Shown one piece after another: positions 41,032 to 52,223 of a DNA stretch of 64,000 nucleotides (the stretch's first letter is position 1; the number at the start of each line of letters is the position of its first letter). This DNA comes from Apoderus coryli (taxonomy: Eukaryota > Arthropoda > Insecta > Coleoptera > Attelabidae). The notes under the pieces are model-generated. The model made no database searches. It was not told the origin of the DNA and worked only from the letters and a program-made list of their open reading frames with translations. Location of the stretch: contig OU452209.1 in NCBI GenBank assembly GCA_911728435.2, positions 11,018,869 through 11,082,868 of the forward strand, in the 5' to 3' direction. The translations under genes and the position numbers were made by a program.

Positions 41032-41131
41032 TGTCACATCTTTGGTTCTTTTAAAGGGGCTAGATGTATTCTAATTTTATTAAAAAATGTTTTCTACGAT
41101 CTTTAATCTAACAGGACTCGCTTGGCTAGTT
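41032..41131 (+). repeat. 100-bp direct repeat, copy 2
   Basis: See the copy at 40635. Downstream sequence differs from that after copy 1, so the homology ends sharply at GCTAGTT. Confidence 0.7.
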
Positions 41132-42200
41132 CTCGATACGTCCCTGGGTCCCTCCTAGTATCATGTTTTCAGACGGAAGCCATTCAAAAGGCTACAATCC
41201 TACTAACAAGTGGCTGGGTTTATTTAAGAAACACAACAGTTTAAAAGCTAAGTAGAAATGAAACGAAGTGAATCAAATAAAACTTAATTACTATTTATTA
41301 TAAAAATGTACAAACTTTAAATAATGGAAAATGCAAATTAAATCAATGACTTTTTAAAAAATAACAAAAGCTACAAAAGATACGAAAGATACAAAAGAGG
41401 AATTTACATACACTATACCCAATAAAATTTTGTTGGTACTTACATTAAAAATTTTAACATTTTGCACTCACTCAACTGGATCGTCTTCAAAGGAGTATAA
41501 GTTATGTTATGCGCGCGATCAAAAACTCTTATTTCTTTACTCTTCGATGCACGGTCGAGAATCTGTTTTCCTAACGTCTAACTCTTACTTAAGAAAAACA
41601 TCCCGTACTTCGCGCGTATCAGGACGTCCGTTTTCTTCGACTGTCCCGTCCGAACTCTCCTCTTTTTTGTTTGTGTCAATTTTTCATTTAATTCTTTTCC
41701 CCCTTTCATTAATTTGTTTTATATTTTTCTACTTTTTTATTGGTCCACGCTATTTACTTTTTTCCTACCTAATTACCGATGCTGCTCCTATTTTGCTTCG
41801 ACCGCAAAAACAAAGTCCAAGCACCTCGAGTGAAAATAGCGACTGTCAGTAAATTTTGTAAAATGTAAATTATGTATTCCAAAAGGAAGTTTTGTCTAAA
41901 ATTACTCTCGTTGGAAATAAAAAAACGCAAGGTGATGTAACAGGAAGTATCTTCTCTAATGGAAAACTGAATGTATATCTTTATTAATAAGTAAATTAAT
42001 TTATAAAATATTTAATAAATCTTCATACTGTGACAATATTATTGGACAGATCATTTCAAAAATGAAAGATTTATGAACTTTCCAAGTTAAGGTTTTGAAA
42101 AAATCGAACACAAGCGACAGATTTCGTAATCCTCAAACGGACGACGAGGATAATGTTATTTTAGATCAGATAGTGAAAAAGCTTTGCAATCCAACATAGA
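41132..42200. other. No gene recognised
   Basis: Contains a 140-codon frame (41430-41852, no ATG at its start) rich in Leu/Phe/Ser with no recognisable domain; I do not call it a gene. Otherwise AT-rich. Confidence 0.35.
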
Positions 42201-42219
42201 AAGACCGGTCGCAGGTAAT

Positions 42220-43700
42220 TTTTTACTTTATGTGGAAATGTAAAAGCGTTTAATTTTTGACAGATAATTACAAAGGTCGGAGTTGAGGCAGTGCTTGCTA
42301 ACTTAACCTATATTTAACTTATATTTTACCTTAAACCAAACTAAACCAATCTGAACAATATAGCTGGCCAAAATAAGTAGCTTTTGTTTACAAATGTGTC
42401 TGACAGCGCTCTTAAACGAAAACCCCTGTAAACTTGTTATATTAGGAAAATGACCGCTCAAACATTGCGGTGGCGTAATGACAGTTATATCGCGAATATT
42501 GACATCATCAGATATCCCCGGAAATTAAATTAAATCTTTTCTATAACTAGGTATAGTCCAGCTTTTTTCTTCTAATGATTTTATTAAACAAAATTAGTAA
42601 ATGAAAGACCCGACGTTGTTTTATTCTTAACCAGCCGCTAATGCCTCTTTGACCCCTACGAATTCCACATGCATGCATGTGAATGAATTCTGCTGAATCC
42701 TGTTCTCATCAATTTTAGTTAAACAATTAGCATTTATAACATCGCCATAATTAAAATGCGACAATTAAGGCATCTTCTACTACCGTAAGTATATTGCTTT
42801 GAAATTAGTAAAAGCTCTCCTTATGCAAAGGCTCACATGCTTCGTAAACCTCAATTCGGTATCCAGTACCATCCCCAGGTTTTTTGTATGGTCAGTTCTC
42901 TATAAAGCAACATTTTATTACCAAACAGGAAAAGATTCCAACTTCGTAGGATTTATTTCTAGCCCATGATATTGAGATGCTTTTATAATTTCAGTAATGC
43001 ATTTTGTGCAAACAATATAGATATATCTGTGTATCATCCGCGTAAATGTGAGACTTACAAAATTGTAAGGATTCGGTAAACTGGGACGTACCTATATAAA
43101 AACAAAATTGGGGACGCCACTCATCAAGCTTTCTAGCTGCCATAGATTTCCTCTATGGGAAACCATTTGACTACGCTCAATCAAATGGTTTTTAATGCAT
43201 GAACCGCTGAAACCAATATACCTCAGAATAGCATACAATAAACTATGATCAGGTCCATAATGCTTTACTGTAATCCAGCAGTACTAAACCCGTCATTTTA
43301 CCTTGATTAGTAGCCGTAAATAGGTCTGACATTAAACAAGCCAGTGCAACAACTACGTATAATCGGATCTGCGGCCAGATTGAATTTTGTGCAGTAAGCT
43401 TTGTTTCTCACAGTATTACCCCTTCACCTGGTCATCGTAGGCAATATGCTCACAGGTCGTAAATCCTTGAAATCTGACGGATATAATACTTTAGGCAGAG
43501 GAACAACTTGACTAATTTTCCAGATTTTAGGGTACATGCTTTTTTCAATACAAGCATTGTCGATGTCGATGCCACGGGCAAAACCAACGGGCAGCTACGA
43601 TGTAGCATAATATCCAGAATTAAATGAACATATCCCACTGGTCTACTTTCAATTGAGTCTAAGGCTTTGGCTATATCTTCTATCTCTACCATTTTAAAGT
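42220..43700 (-). pseudogene. LINE reverse transcriptase remnant and 3' end
   Basis: On the minus strand, from 43692: VEIEDIAKALDSIESRPVGY (the start of LINE RT domains), a degraded GLVLLDYSKAL piece near 43290, HIYADDTQIYL near 43040 (catalytic box), then a C-terminal segment and a 3' untranslated region matching 30600-31170 in reverse. Several frameshifts and stops. Same LINE family as 30600-31190. Confidence 0.8.
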
Positions 43701-44051
43701 AGAAATATTTGCTTTTGAATTACGGTTAGACGAGTAAAAATTTATGGTGCCGGCAGCAGGTTGTCGGGAAAGTTTTTTGGTGACACAAACGATTTTTTAA
43801 AAAGGTTTTATATTGTATTGTAATTTTAGTTTTATTTATTTATTGTAGTTCGAAATAAAATTACATTCTAAGTAGGAAATAATTCCCGAAACAAAATAAT
43901 AATAATAATAACAAATAATAACACTAATAATAAAAGAACTACAAACAGACATAGGAAAACAATTTGGAAAAGATCAAGTCCTAAGCCTGGCAGAAATACT
44001 TATAAATGTAATTTATATATACCTATTGTCTGGCAAATTGATCTATACCAG
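43701..44051. other. No gene recognised
   Basis: AT-rich spacer with AATAATAAT runs near 43896-43935. Nothing else visible. Confidence 0.35.
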
Positions 44052-44148
44052 CGCGGCGTCCGTAAGGGGAATGTAGTTGTAATAAAACATGGCTGATTTC
44101 ATTCATAAAATTTCCAGCGGCGTGCGTTGTAAAAGTTTAGTAATAATA
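44052..44148 (+). repeat. ~100-bp dispersed repeat, copy 2
   Basis: Direct-orientation copy of 25062-25165 with very few differences. The low divergence over an isolated 100 bp suggests a recently mobile short element, but I see no clear flanking duplication. Confidence 0.7.
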
Positions 44149-44586
44149 AACATTTATGTGTTACTAAAAAATTAATATTAATGAAAAGGTCTTCACGTGT
44201 TTGGTAAAAGCACCAACTACTATCTCTTAAAGAATAGCACCCAAGAAGTATTTTATTTATTTATTTTAAATATGTACTTCATAAATTCAAAAGGTTGCAT
44301 ACCAAAAATAAAAACAGTAAATAAAATGAACTTCTACCGAAAAACAAAAACATTCTTTAACAACTTAACAAAATAAATTAAATACTTTGGTAATGTTGCC
44401 GGATTTAAACAAAAAATAAATAATTCTATAACAACTTAACACTTATTCAAAATAAATAAAGTAGGTATCTTGAATCTCTTTGTTGATTTGAGTCATGTTG
44501 AGGAACTATTGTTATTAACTGTTTTAAACATTTTGATTAAATATACCGAACATAATTTGATTTATTTTAGATAACGTGACGATCTG

Positions 44587-45345
44587 TTAAATTTCGTCAA
44601 TTTCACCAACTTCATTATCCTCGTCACTGTTATCATCAGTCTCGCTGTCGTGATCTTGTCCTACAGGTATTATAATAGGTTCAATTTCCTCCAAAACTTT
44701 GTCACTTTTCCAAAAGTTTTCTTCCAAATCCTTAACATGTCGGCAAAAACTATTACAATCATCACTGGATATTAAGGACATGGCTTCTTGAGTAACGTCT
44801 TTTAATGTAGATATGTTAAAATTTCCGGTGGTATTGCGGTTTCTTATATTAAATTTAAGTTTTGCCCAAGCTAACTCTATTGGGTTTAACTCGCACATAT
44901 AAGGAGGCGTTCTAAGAGGAGTATCTCCATGTGATCTGATAATTCGATCTACTACATAATTTTTTTGGTCATCAGGGGGTCTATGAAGTATTACAAGATC
45001 AAACAGCTCAAACTTTCTGGCAGTTGCGTCATGATTTATACCTAGAAAATATATTATTTTAAAGTTTAATATGCATGTGTTCTGAGACATAAACAAACCT
45101 TTCTTTGTTAACCAATCCACTATATCTTTTTTCGAAAAAGACTTCGTTGGCGTTTTATCTTCCTGGATGGAATGATAAGGTGCATTGTCAAGTACAATAA
45201 CTGAATTGGCCGGTATATTCGGAAGGAGTTTTTCAGTAAGCCAACGGGTGAAATTTTCTTGATTCATTTGACCATGGTAATCGCCTGTAGTTAATCCCGC
45301 CTTAAATATCAAACAAGCATTGTCAACAAATCCACTTTATACGTT
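44587..45345 (-). pseudogene. DDE (IS630/Tc1-like) transposase, 5'-truncated
   Basis: Frame from about 45345 to the stop at 44587. Contains NSVIVLDNAPYHS (second catalytic aspartate) and CELNPIELAWAKLKFNIR (catalytic glutamate), then an acidic C-terminal tail (DSETDDNSDEDNEVGE). It is the family of the transposase split over 47240-55740, but a different, more diverged copy. The N-terminal half, including the first catalytic residue, is missing. The last ~250 residues are open. Confidence 0.8.
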
Positions 45346-45359
45346 ATAAATCTTAATAA

Positions 45360-46083
45360 TATCAGATAGTACATCAAAATTAAATAGTATTGAATTAAGT
45401 TAATTAGGTGCGAATGAAATTCCCTTTCTCTCTCTCACATGAATCTATCAACATAGAAGAATCAATCATTTATGAGAGGTTATTCCGAAGCAAGATGTTT
45501 TTGTATTCTTTTCTGAATTTAATTGGACGAAACGATTTGAGGTAGTCAGGAAGTTGATTTAAATGCCAGTAAACGTTATATGTAAATCCTCGACGAAAAA
45601 GTGTAGTGTGATGAGCTGGCGGAGAAATTAAGCCCTTGTGTCTTCAAGGCATGTACATCTGTATGAAAACGTATTTTATTATATAAATATGGAGGGCATT
45701 GGTTAATAATAACTTTGTGGCAAAGGGTAACAAAATGAAATCTTCGTCTAGTCTCCATGTTCAGCCAGGTAGCCTCAGCAAGCTTATAAGAAATTCTTTC
45801 GTATTTACTGATGTTATAAATGAACCTTAAGCATGATTTTTGTACCCTTTCGATTCGGTTGGAATCAATTTTGTCAAGACAATGACCATAAACAACATCA
45901 GCGAAATTAAAATGAAACAAATATGTCAGTCAACTGAATTTTAAGTTTTTCAGATATAATCTATCGATGTGGATACAAAATTTTTAAGCCAGCATATGCT
46001 TTTTGGAGACACTTAGTAACATGATCTTTAAAACGAAGATTATTGTCTATAATCTTCGTTTTAAAGATCATGTTACTAAGTGT
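45360..46083 (-). pseudogene. LINE C-terminal fragment ending in a fold-back
   Basis: Frame 45576-45920 reads FNFADVVYGHCLDKIDSNRI then ERVQKSCLRFIYNISKYERI, a Jockey-like LINE C-terminal domain. It continues to about 45360 in shifted frames and upstream (minus strand) to 46048. Its 5' end is the perfect 35-bp inverted repeat at 46009-46083. Confidence 0.75.
46009..46083. repeat. Perfect 35-bp palindrome, 5-nt loop
   Basis: Arms 46009-46043 and 46049-46083 are exact reverse complements around TGTCT. They start ACACTTAGTAACATG. Located at the 5' end of a minus-strand LINE fragment. Confidence 0.9.
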
Positions 46084-46213
46084 TTATCAATTTATAGTTG
46101 GTACTACCAGATCACATCCTGTGATGCTGTTTTCTTTTATTAATTAAAATGTAAAATATTACTATTTTTATTATAAATCGTTAGAAATCTTTTTAGTTAA
46201 TAACATTTTTTGA

Positions 46214-46345
46214 GATGGCATGTCTCGTCTCGACATTGCTTTCACGAATATTATCTCGTCTCGTGTCAAAATTCAAGACAAAATGTTCTCGAAACGAGCC
46301 AAATGGCTTCGAGACGAGATGACACGTTTTGTGTCTCGTGGCAAT
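46214..46345. repeat. TCTCG/CGAGA-rich segment
   Basis: At least eight TCTCG or CGAGA words in 130 bp, with partially palindromic arrangement (TCTCGTCTCG near the left, CGAGACGAGA near the right). Could be an old MITE. No function evident. Confidence 0.4.
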
Positions 46346-47240
46346 TCTAATTTATTTAGAATACCCGGGCTTGTATTCAAAGCCATTGACAGAATGCCAT
46401 ACGTGGAGGAAAAAACTGTTGCAAGTGGAGAAATAATTTGTTCGAAATATAAATTGATTCACAGTTTATTACGTTCAACTACAACGCCAAATCGTCCAAG
46501 TTAACTTAAAAGATGGAGTAAAAACATTTGCGGAAATCAAAGTTGGAAAGAAAAATTTCTTTTAGGTTACTTTATCTTATTATAATTAGATTTGTATAGA
46601 ATGTGAAATTTCTGTGTTTGATTATGCAATAATTTTTTGTACTTTCTAGTATAAGTATAGGAATAAAAATAAGTAATATAAGTATAGGAATAAAAATGCA
46701 CCTTATATGTATAGTATATCCAAAGTTAATGTATAATATATAAATTTAACCATTCTACCGAGGCTAACCGTTCCCATGCCTCTTTACATTAGAAATGGGC
46801 ATCAAATGCAGCGTTTTTTTTGATACATTTCTCCCTCGTATATAAGATGTATAATAAATCATGCTTGTCAAAGGAAGCTGCCTTATAAGAAAAGTAACTA
46901 CAGGGACTGGCAAAACTATTGGGTTAATGATTAGAGTTTGCAAATAAATATAATATGAATGAAACAAATAATTTTTGGCAACGTGTTATTTTCTCAGATT
47001 AATCTAAATATAATGTGGAAGACTTAATGTGGAATTTACGAAGAAAATTTGTGTCCGACAGTAAAACACGGTGGCAGAATATTGTAACCATGATCTGTTC
47101 AATAGTTTTTCTTACATTAATAAAATGTAAGAAGATCTATCAAAGTACATAATAATTTTTAATCACACCTCAAGTGGATGAAACTTTTTCCGTCACTTTA
47201 TACAGTGACAGTGTATAGGATACGTTATGATGGTATACGA
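46346..47240. other. No gene recognised
   Basis: AT-rich. A short tandem duplication (AAGTATAGGAATAAAAAT-type, twice) lies at about 46654-46697. Confidence 0.35.
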
Positions 47241-47537
47241 CACGAGCGGAACACGTTGGGAGTTTAAGAATGAATATATATATATATATGAGCAAAAATA
47301 TTTTTCATCAGTTAATGTCTGAAAATAATGAAGTGACGAATACACTTATTATAAAAAGAATGTTTGAATTAACTAAGATTCCGGTTTCTACTATTAATCT
47401 AGTTATTAGAAAAGGGGTTGTTGTAGATCACTCTGTTAAAAATATTGACAATGCCTCAAAGGAATGTATTCGACCAACAATTCATAATTTTTATAAAGAA
47501 AATAAAGTCCCTACTTTGGAAATGATTTCGAAGAAAC

Positions 47538-49173
47538 CATAGAAATCTTATATTATATATGTACTCTAGAATGCTAATTAAATCCAGCCGAATACCAAAA
47601 AGTGTAACGGGTATGCAGAGTTTTCACGAACTACGCATGCTCCTCAGTAACTTATTTTCAGTACAGAGCTGCCATATTTAAAACTATTTTGTCGTTCGCC
47701 TTACAGAATTTATGCGACATATCTGTTTTATAAATAAATCCATATGTTGCGTCATACGAAACTGCTTGACAAAATCAAATAATTAAATGTTATCAGTAAA
47801 ATTACATACTGTTTAGTTTTCAGCAATATGAACGAAACATTTTTTTCCAAATCTTATTAAATTTAGGAGATTTCGCAACAGCGTCTGTTTTCGCAAATGA
47901 CATTTCTCGTAGTGGGAATATCTGTCAGAGCCGGCTTCACAACAATTCAGATAGGTTTTATAATTGAGTTATGGTTTTATTCGTGGTATATTTTAATTGT
48001 TGATAGATATACCTATTTGTGATTAAAATTGTTTTTAATATTTGTTATTTTGGTTTGGTAGTTCGTTTATTTAACAAACAATGAGGTGTATAGTGTTGTG
48101 GTGTAAAAATGAAGGTCTCATTCCTGGTATTAAATATTTTCAGTAAGTTATTGTTTCGGGTTTCTAACAGTCTCAGTTTGAGTCAATATGATACCATTGA
48201 CATGATACTCATTTTTAGCTTGACAAAAAAAAAAGACATGATGTTTGGATGCGGGCATTGGGATCCTAGTACAGAAAATGTATGTGATGGGAATGTCATA
48301 TGCAGTAAGCATTTCGCTGCAGAAGATATCATTTGTAGAGAAGACGGCAAGAGGATCACCCTCGTACCCGATGCAGTTCCCACACTTTTGTTGAAAAGAA
48401 GAGATTATGTAAATGAGAGTGGAAGTTAAATTCTTAATCGTTTGATATCAAGACACTGTTTACTTAAAAGCAGTCTGTCAAAAATGTATGATATGTATGT
48501 CAAGAATATACTTCCTACGTTGTGTAGGTATACAAAGTTCGTTTGAATTCTGTTGTTAAACTGGAATATACTTAATTATAGAATCCTCCATGAAATTGCT
48601 GAGAATAAAAGTTCTACCAACCATGTTTTGTCACAAAATACTATTGCGAATAGTACGGATGATATGGAAGTGGTTTACATGGACACGGAAAATATTCGTG
48701 AGGTCACTGTTTCTTGCACCCCTTCTTTGAAGGCTGTAGAGAGGTAAGAGGCCTAAGGTGGTTGTATAAACAAACAAATATTATATAATAATAAAATAAA
48801 TAATTAGAATGCTCAAGTCCTTACGATATTTTCCAGTATTAGAATTTTTACTTATTTCTCGTTTCTGCTTAGATTTGTTATTATTGGGTTGTACCTGTTA
48901 GACAATAAAGTATTTAAATATTTAATGTAATTTTTTATTTCTTAAATTCCTTTATTCCATTTTTTTATTTGAATTACCAAATGGTAAAATTTAATTTTAA
49001 ATATACCTATAACAGTAATATTACATTTAATCAAAGCCGGTCCTGTTGAAAAATAAGTTACTGGTGATCATGCGCATTATGGACAGCTCTACACTTTTGG
49101 TTACATTTTTGTACTACGGGATTATCATTCTAGAGTATATATATATATATATATATAATATAAGATTTCTGTG
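47538..49173 (+). mobile_element. P-like THAP element, 1636 bp, 8-bp duplication
   Basis: Ends CATAGAAATCTTATATTATA and complement (first bases CAT/CAC), with a second inverted block (ACTCTAGAATG) further in. Flanked by GAAGAAAC at 47530-47537 and 49174-49181. P elements make 8-bp duplications and begin with CA. Contains a THAP coding segment but no transposase core, so it is non-autonomous. It interrupts the DDE transposase gene. Confidence 0.85.
48081..48429 (+). CDS. THAP zinc-finger domain of the P-like element
   Basis: Exon 48081-48142 (MRCIVLWCKNEGLIPGIKYF plus two bases, donor GTAAGT) joins in phase to an exon starting at 48221 after TTTTTAG. Cysteine pair CIVLWC, then VICSKHF and DAVPTLLL, give the C2-CH plus proline signature of a complete THAP domain (about 90 residues), followed by a stop at 48427-48429. 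A further open segment (48582-48744, then GTAAGA) could be another exon, but I find no phase-compatible link. THAP domains bind the transposon's own ends in P elements; here that is inference. Confidence 0.55.
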
Positions 49174-49337
49174 GAAGAAACTGAGCGAATACCCTAATTA
49201 TAATTATCGATCTTTGGAAACTTGAAGAGGTATTTTATTAGAGTGCGGATTTAATATAAGAAAATTAAGAATTGCTTGTTACATAAAGCAACAAGACTTT
49301 AAGTTATGTTGGAAATTTATTTCACACCACCATGCTT

Positions 49338-49381
49338 CCACCAGACGGCCGTTTCGTCGATCCACGACTCATCAGTGGTGA
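49338..49381 (-). ncRNA. Hammerhead ribozyme (type I), 336-bp family, inverted copy
   Basis: Exact reverse complement of the ribozyme at 49642-49685, located in the inverted partial unit. Core, stems and GTC site are intact. Confidence 0.9.
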
Positions 49382-49641
49382 TCGGCAGGCAGCGTGACCT
49401 AAATTTCCAACATTTACAAAGAACTTATACTAGCACGAGAATTGATCGGGCGCATCTAGTGTTGGCAATAGGATATAATGGAGTTGTTACTTCTTGTCCG
49501 GCCATCGTAGTGAACTGTGTTTCACCCGGCATATTGCCTGTTCACGCTAGGTGTCGCCACAAACATCTCTCTCTCAATCAATTCTCGTGCTAGTATAAGC
49601 TCTTTGTAAATGTTGGAAATTTAGGTCACGCTGCCTGCCGA

Positions 49642-49685
49642 TCACCACTGATGAGTCGTGGATCGACGAAACGGCCGTCTGGTGG
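49642..49685 (+). ncRNA. Hammerhead ribozyme (type I), 336-bp family, sense copy
   Basis: Core CTGATGA (49648-49654), stem II GTCG-TGGAT-CGAC, GAAA (49668-49671), very short stem III within ACGGCCGT, cleavage triplet GTC with the cut expected after C49679. Stem I is six pairs: TCACCA with TGGTGG (one U-G). All invariant core positions are present. Known chemistry: site-specific self-cleavage of RNA. Confidence 0.9.
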
Positions 49686-50600
49686 AAGCATGGTGGTGTG
49701 AAATAAATTTCCAACATAACTTAAAGTCTTGTTGCTTTATGTAACAAGCAATTCTTAAATAAAGCCTCCCTGCTAGGGGATTCGGGCGCATCTAGTGTTG
49801 GCAATAGGATATAATGGAGTTGTTACTTCTTGTCCGGCCATCGTAGTGAACTGTGTTTCACCCGGCATATTGCCTGTTCACGCTAGGTGTCGCCACAAAC
49901 ATCTCTCTCTCAATAAGAAAATTAATAACCGTTTATTAATAATGGAATCACGCCGTATTGTGGACATGCGCGAGGAATATTTGCGTAAAATAAAAGAGTA
50001 CCGCGAGTCAAAGAGAACGATAATATATCTTGACGAGACGTGGTTTGATATGCATGATACTGTGAAGTATGGTTGGGTAGACATGACTCAAAATTGTACT
50101 CTAAATGCTCCATGTTCAAGGGGAAAACGGGTTATAATTCTACATGCGGAAAGTGAAAATGGGTTTGTACTCAACGCAGTGCTCTTGTCAGCCAAAAACA
50201 TGCTTCTGCGGACTACCACGATGACATGACCGCAAATTTGTTTGAAAAATGGTTTGCTGAACAGCTAGTACCTAATATTCCCCCAAGTTCAGTTATCGTT
50301 ATGGATAATCGTCTTATCATTGAATGTTAAATAAAATACCTAATAATAATACAGAAAAGGAGGATATATTAAAGTTTATGATACAATTTTAAAAAAGAAT
50401 ACGTTATACACCATATCTGCGAAACACACGGCCATAGTATATTTACTTAAGAGGATTTCATGTCCGTAAATATAACAAATGAAAATAATTTCGTGGCAAA
50501 GCGGACTAAAATGTTGGCTTTACCTACACAAGGAATTTTGTTTAATTTAGCAGGGCCCCAGTCTAATTCGATAGAAACCAGACCGAGGCATGGGTCGACA

Positions 50601-50648
50601 GGTACTGACGAATTCGTTTCGCTCTTGTTATGAGCTCGTCAGAGCACC
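50601..50648 (-). ncRNA. Hammerhead ribozyme (type I), 525-bp unit, copy 1
   Basis: Minus strand: stem I GGTGCT (50648-50643) pairs with AGTACC (50606-50601; one G-U); core CTGACGA (50642-50636); stem II GCTC-ATAACAA-GAGC; GAAA (50620-50617); stem III A-CG-AATT-CG-T; cleavage triplet GTC with the cut after position 50607. GACA (50660-50657) and TGTC (50600-50597) extend stem I beyond an 8-nt bulge, as expected for loop-loop contacts in natural hammerheads. Confidence 0.93.
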
Positions 50649-51125
50649 ATAGTCGCTGTCCATCACAAATATCGGCCTGCATTTAAGCACAATAGGATAC
50701 ACAACAGTAGACACATGCAAACATATATCATCTACATGTACATAGTAATGCATATCCCATACCATGCAGAGGCCGAACAAACTCAATGTATAGGTAAAAC
50801 CAGTCGTATAAATAGAAATAAATATAAATAAAAATAGTATGAACACAAAACGCTAGCAGGAGACCATTTTATCCTTCTGCCAGCATCTCCCAAATATTTG
50901 GGTTTCAGCAATGCTCGGACGGTGGTCTCCAAGCGTTCTGCCGTCGATGTTTAATGCCAAATAATGAAAAATTAAGAGGATTTCATGTCCGTAAATATAA
51001 CAAATGAAAATAATTTCGTGGCAAAGCGGACTAAAATGTTGGCTTTACCTACACAAGGAATTTTGTTTAATTTAGCAGGGCCCCAGTCTAATTCGATAGA
51101 AACCAGACCGAGGCATGGGTCGACA

Positions 51126-51173
51126 GGTACTGACGAATTCGTTTCGCTCTTGTTATGAGCTCGTCAGAGCACC
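51126..51173 (-). ncRNA. Hammerhead ribozyme, 525-bp unit, copy 2
   Basis: Identical to copy 1, shifted by 525 bp. Confidence 0.93.
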
Positions 51174-51650
51174 ATAGTCGCTGTCCATCACAAATATCGG
51201 CCTGCATTTAAGCACAATAGGATACACAACAGTAGACACATGCAAACATATATCATCTACATGTACATAGTAATGCATATCCCATACCATGCAGAGGCCG
51301 AACAAACTCAATGTATAGGTAAAACCAGTCGTATAAATAGAAATAAATATAAATAAAAATAGTATGAACACAAAACGCTAGCAGGAGACCATTTTATCCT
51401 TCTGCCAGCATCTCCCAAATATTTGGGTTTCAGCAATGCTCGGACGGTGGTCTCCAAGCGTTCTGCCGTCGATGTTTAATGCCAAATAATGAAAAATTAA
51501 GAGGATTTCATGTCCGTAAATATAACAAATGAAAATAATTTCGTGGCAAAGCGGACTAAAATGTTGGCTTTACCTACACAAGGAATTTTGTTTAATTTAG
51601 CAGGGCCCCAGTCTAATTCGATAGAAACCAGACCGAGGCATGGGTCGACA

Positions 51651-51698
51651 GGTACTGACGAATTCGTTTCGCTCTTGTTATGAGCTCGTCAGAGCACC
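51651..51698 (-). ncRNA. Hammerhead ribozyme, 525-bp unit, copy 3
   Basis: Identical to copy 1. Confidence 0.93.
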
Positions 51699-52175
51699 AT
51701 AGTCGCTGTCCATCACAAATATCGGCCTGCATTTAAGCACAATAGGATACACAACAGTAGACACATGCAAACATATATCATCTACATGTACATAGTAATG
51801 CATATCCCATACCATGCAGAGGCCGAACAAACTCAATGTATAGGTAAAACCAGTCGTATAAATAGAAATAAATATAAATAAAAATAGTATGAACACAAAA
51901 CGCTAGCAGGAGACCATTTTATCCTTCTGCCAGCATCTCCCAAATATTTGGGTTTCAGCAATGCTCGGACGGTGGTCTCCAAGCGTTCTGCCGTCGATGT
52001 TTAATGCCAAATAATGAAAAATTAAGAGGATTTCATGTCCGTAAATATAACAAATGAAAATAATTTCGTGGCAAAGCGGACTAAAATGTTGGCTTTACCT
52101 ACACAAGGAATTTTGTTTAATTTAGCAGGGCCCCAGTCTAATTCGATAGAAACCAGACCGAGGCATGGGTCGACA

Positions 52176-52223
52176 GGTACTGACGAATTCGTTTCGCTCT
52201 TGTTATGAGCTCGTCAGAGCACC
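52176..52223 (-). ncRNA. Hammerhead ribozyme, 525-bp unit, copy 4
   Basis: Identical to copy 1. Confidence 0.93.

Larger units (their letters stand above)
49269..49912 (+). mobile_element. Retrozyme-like retroposon, 336-bp unit, hammerhead-bearing, 13-bp duplication
   Basis: A 644-bp insertion flanked by ATAAGAAAATTAA at 49256-49268 and 49913-49925. The right part (49447-49912) is 1.39 copies of a 336-bp unit (CGGGCGCATCTAG repeats at 49447 and 49783). The left part (49269-49446) is an inverted partial unit, so 49269-49446 pairs with about 49579-49756. Each orientation carries one hammerhead ribozyme. No protein-coding content. It interrupts the DDE transposase between its linker and catalytic domain. 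Confidence 0.85.

Noticed and set aside
40635..41131. LTR retrotransposon with tandem LTRs
   Set aside because: No internal coding region, no TG...CA borders on both copies and no target duplication found.
41430..41852. 140-aa plus-strand frame
   Set aside because: No ATG at its start, biased composition, no recognisable domain or splice context.
45035..45090. Intron within the DDE transposase at 44587-45345
   Set aside because: A short GT...AG pair can be drawn, but it is only about 48 nt and the frame is open across it; an insertion or divergence is equally likely.
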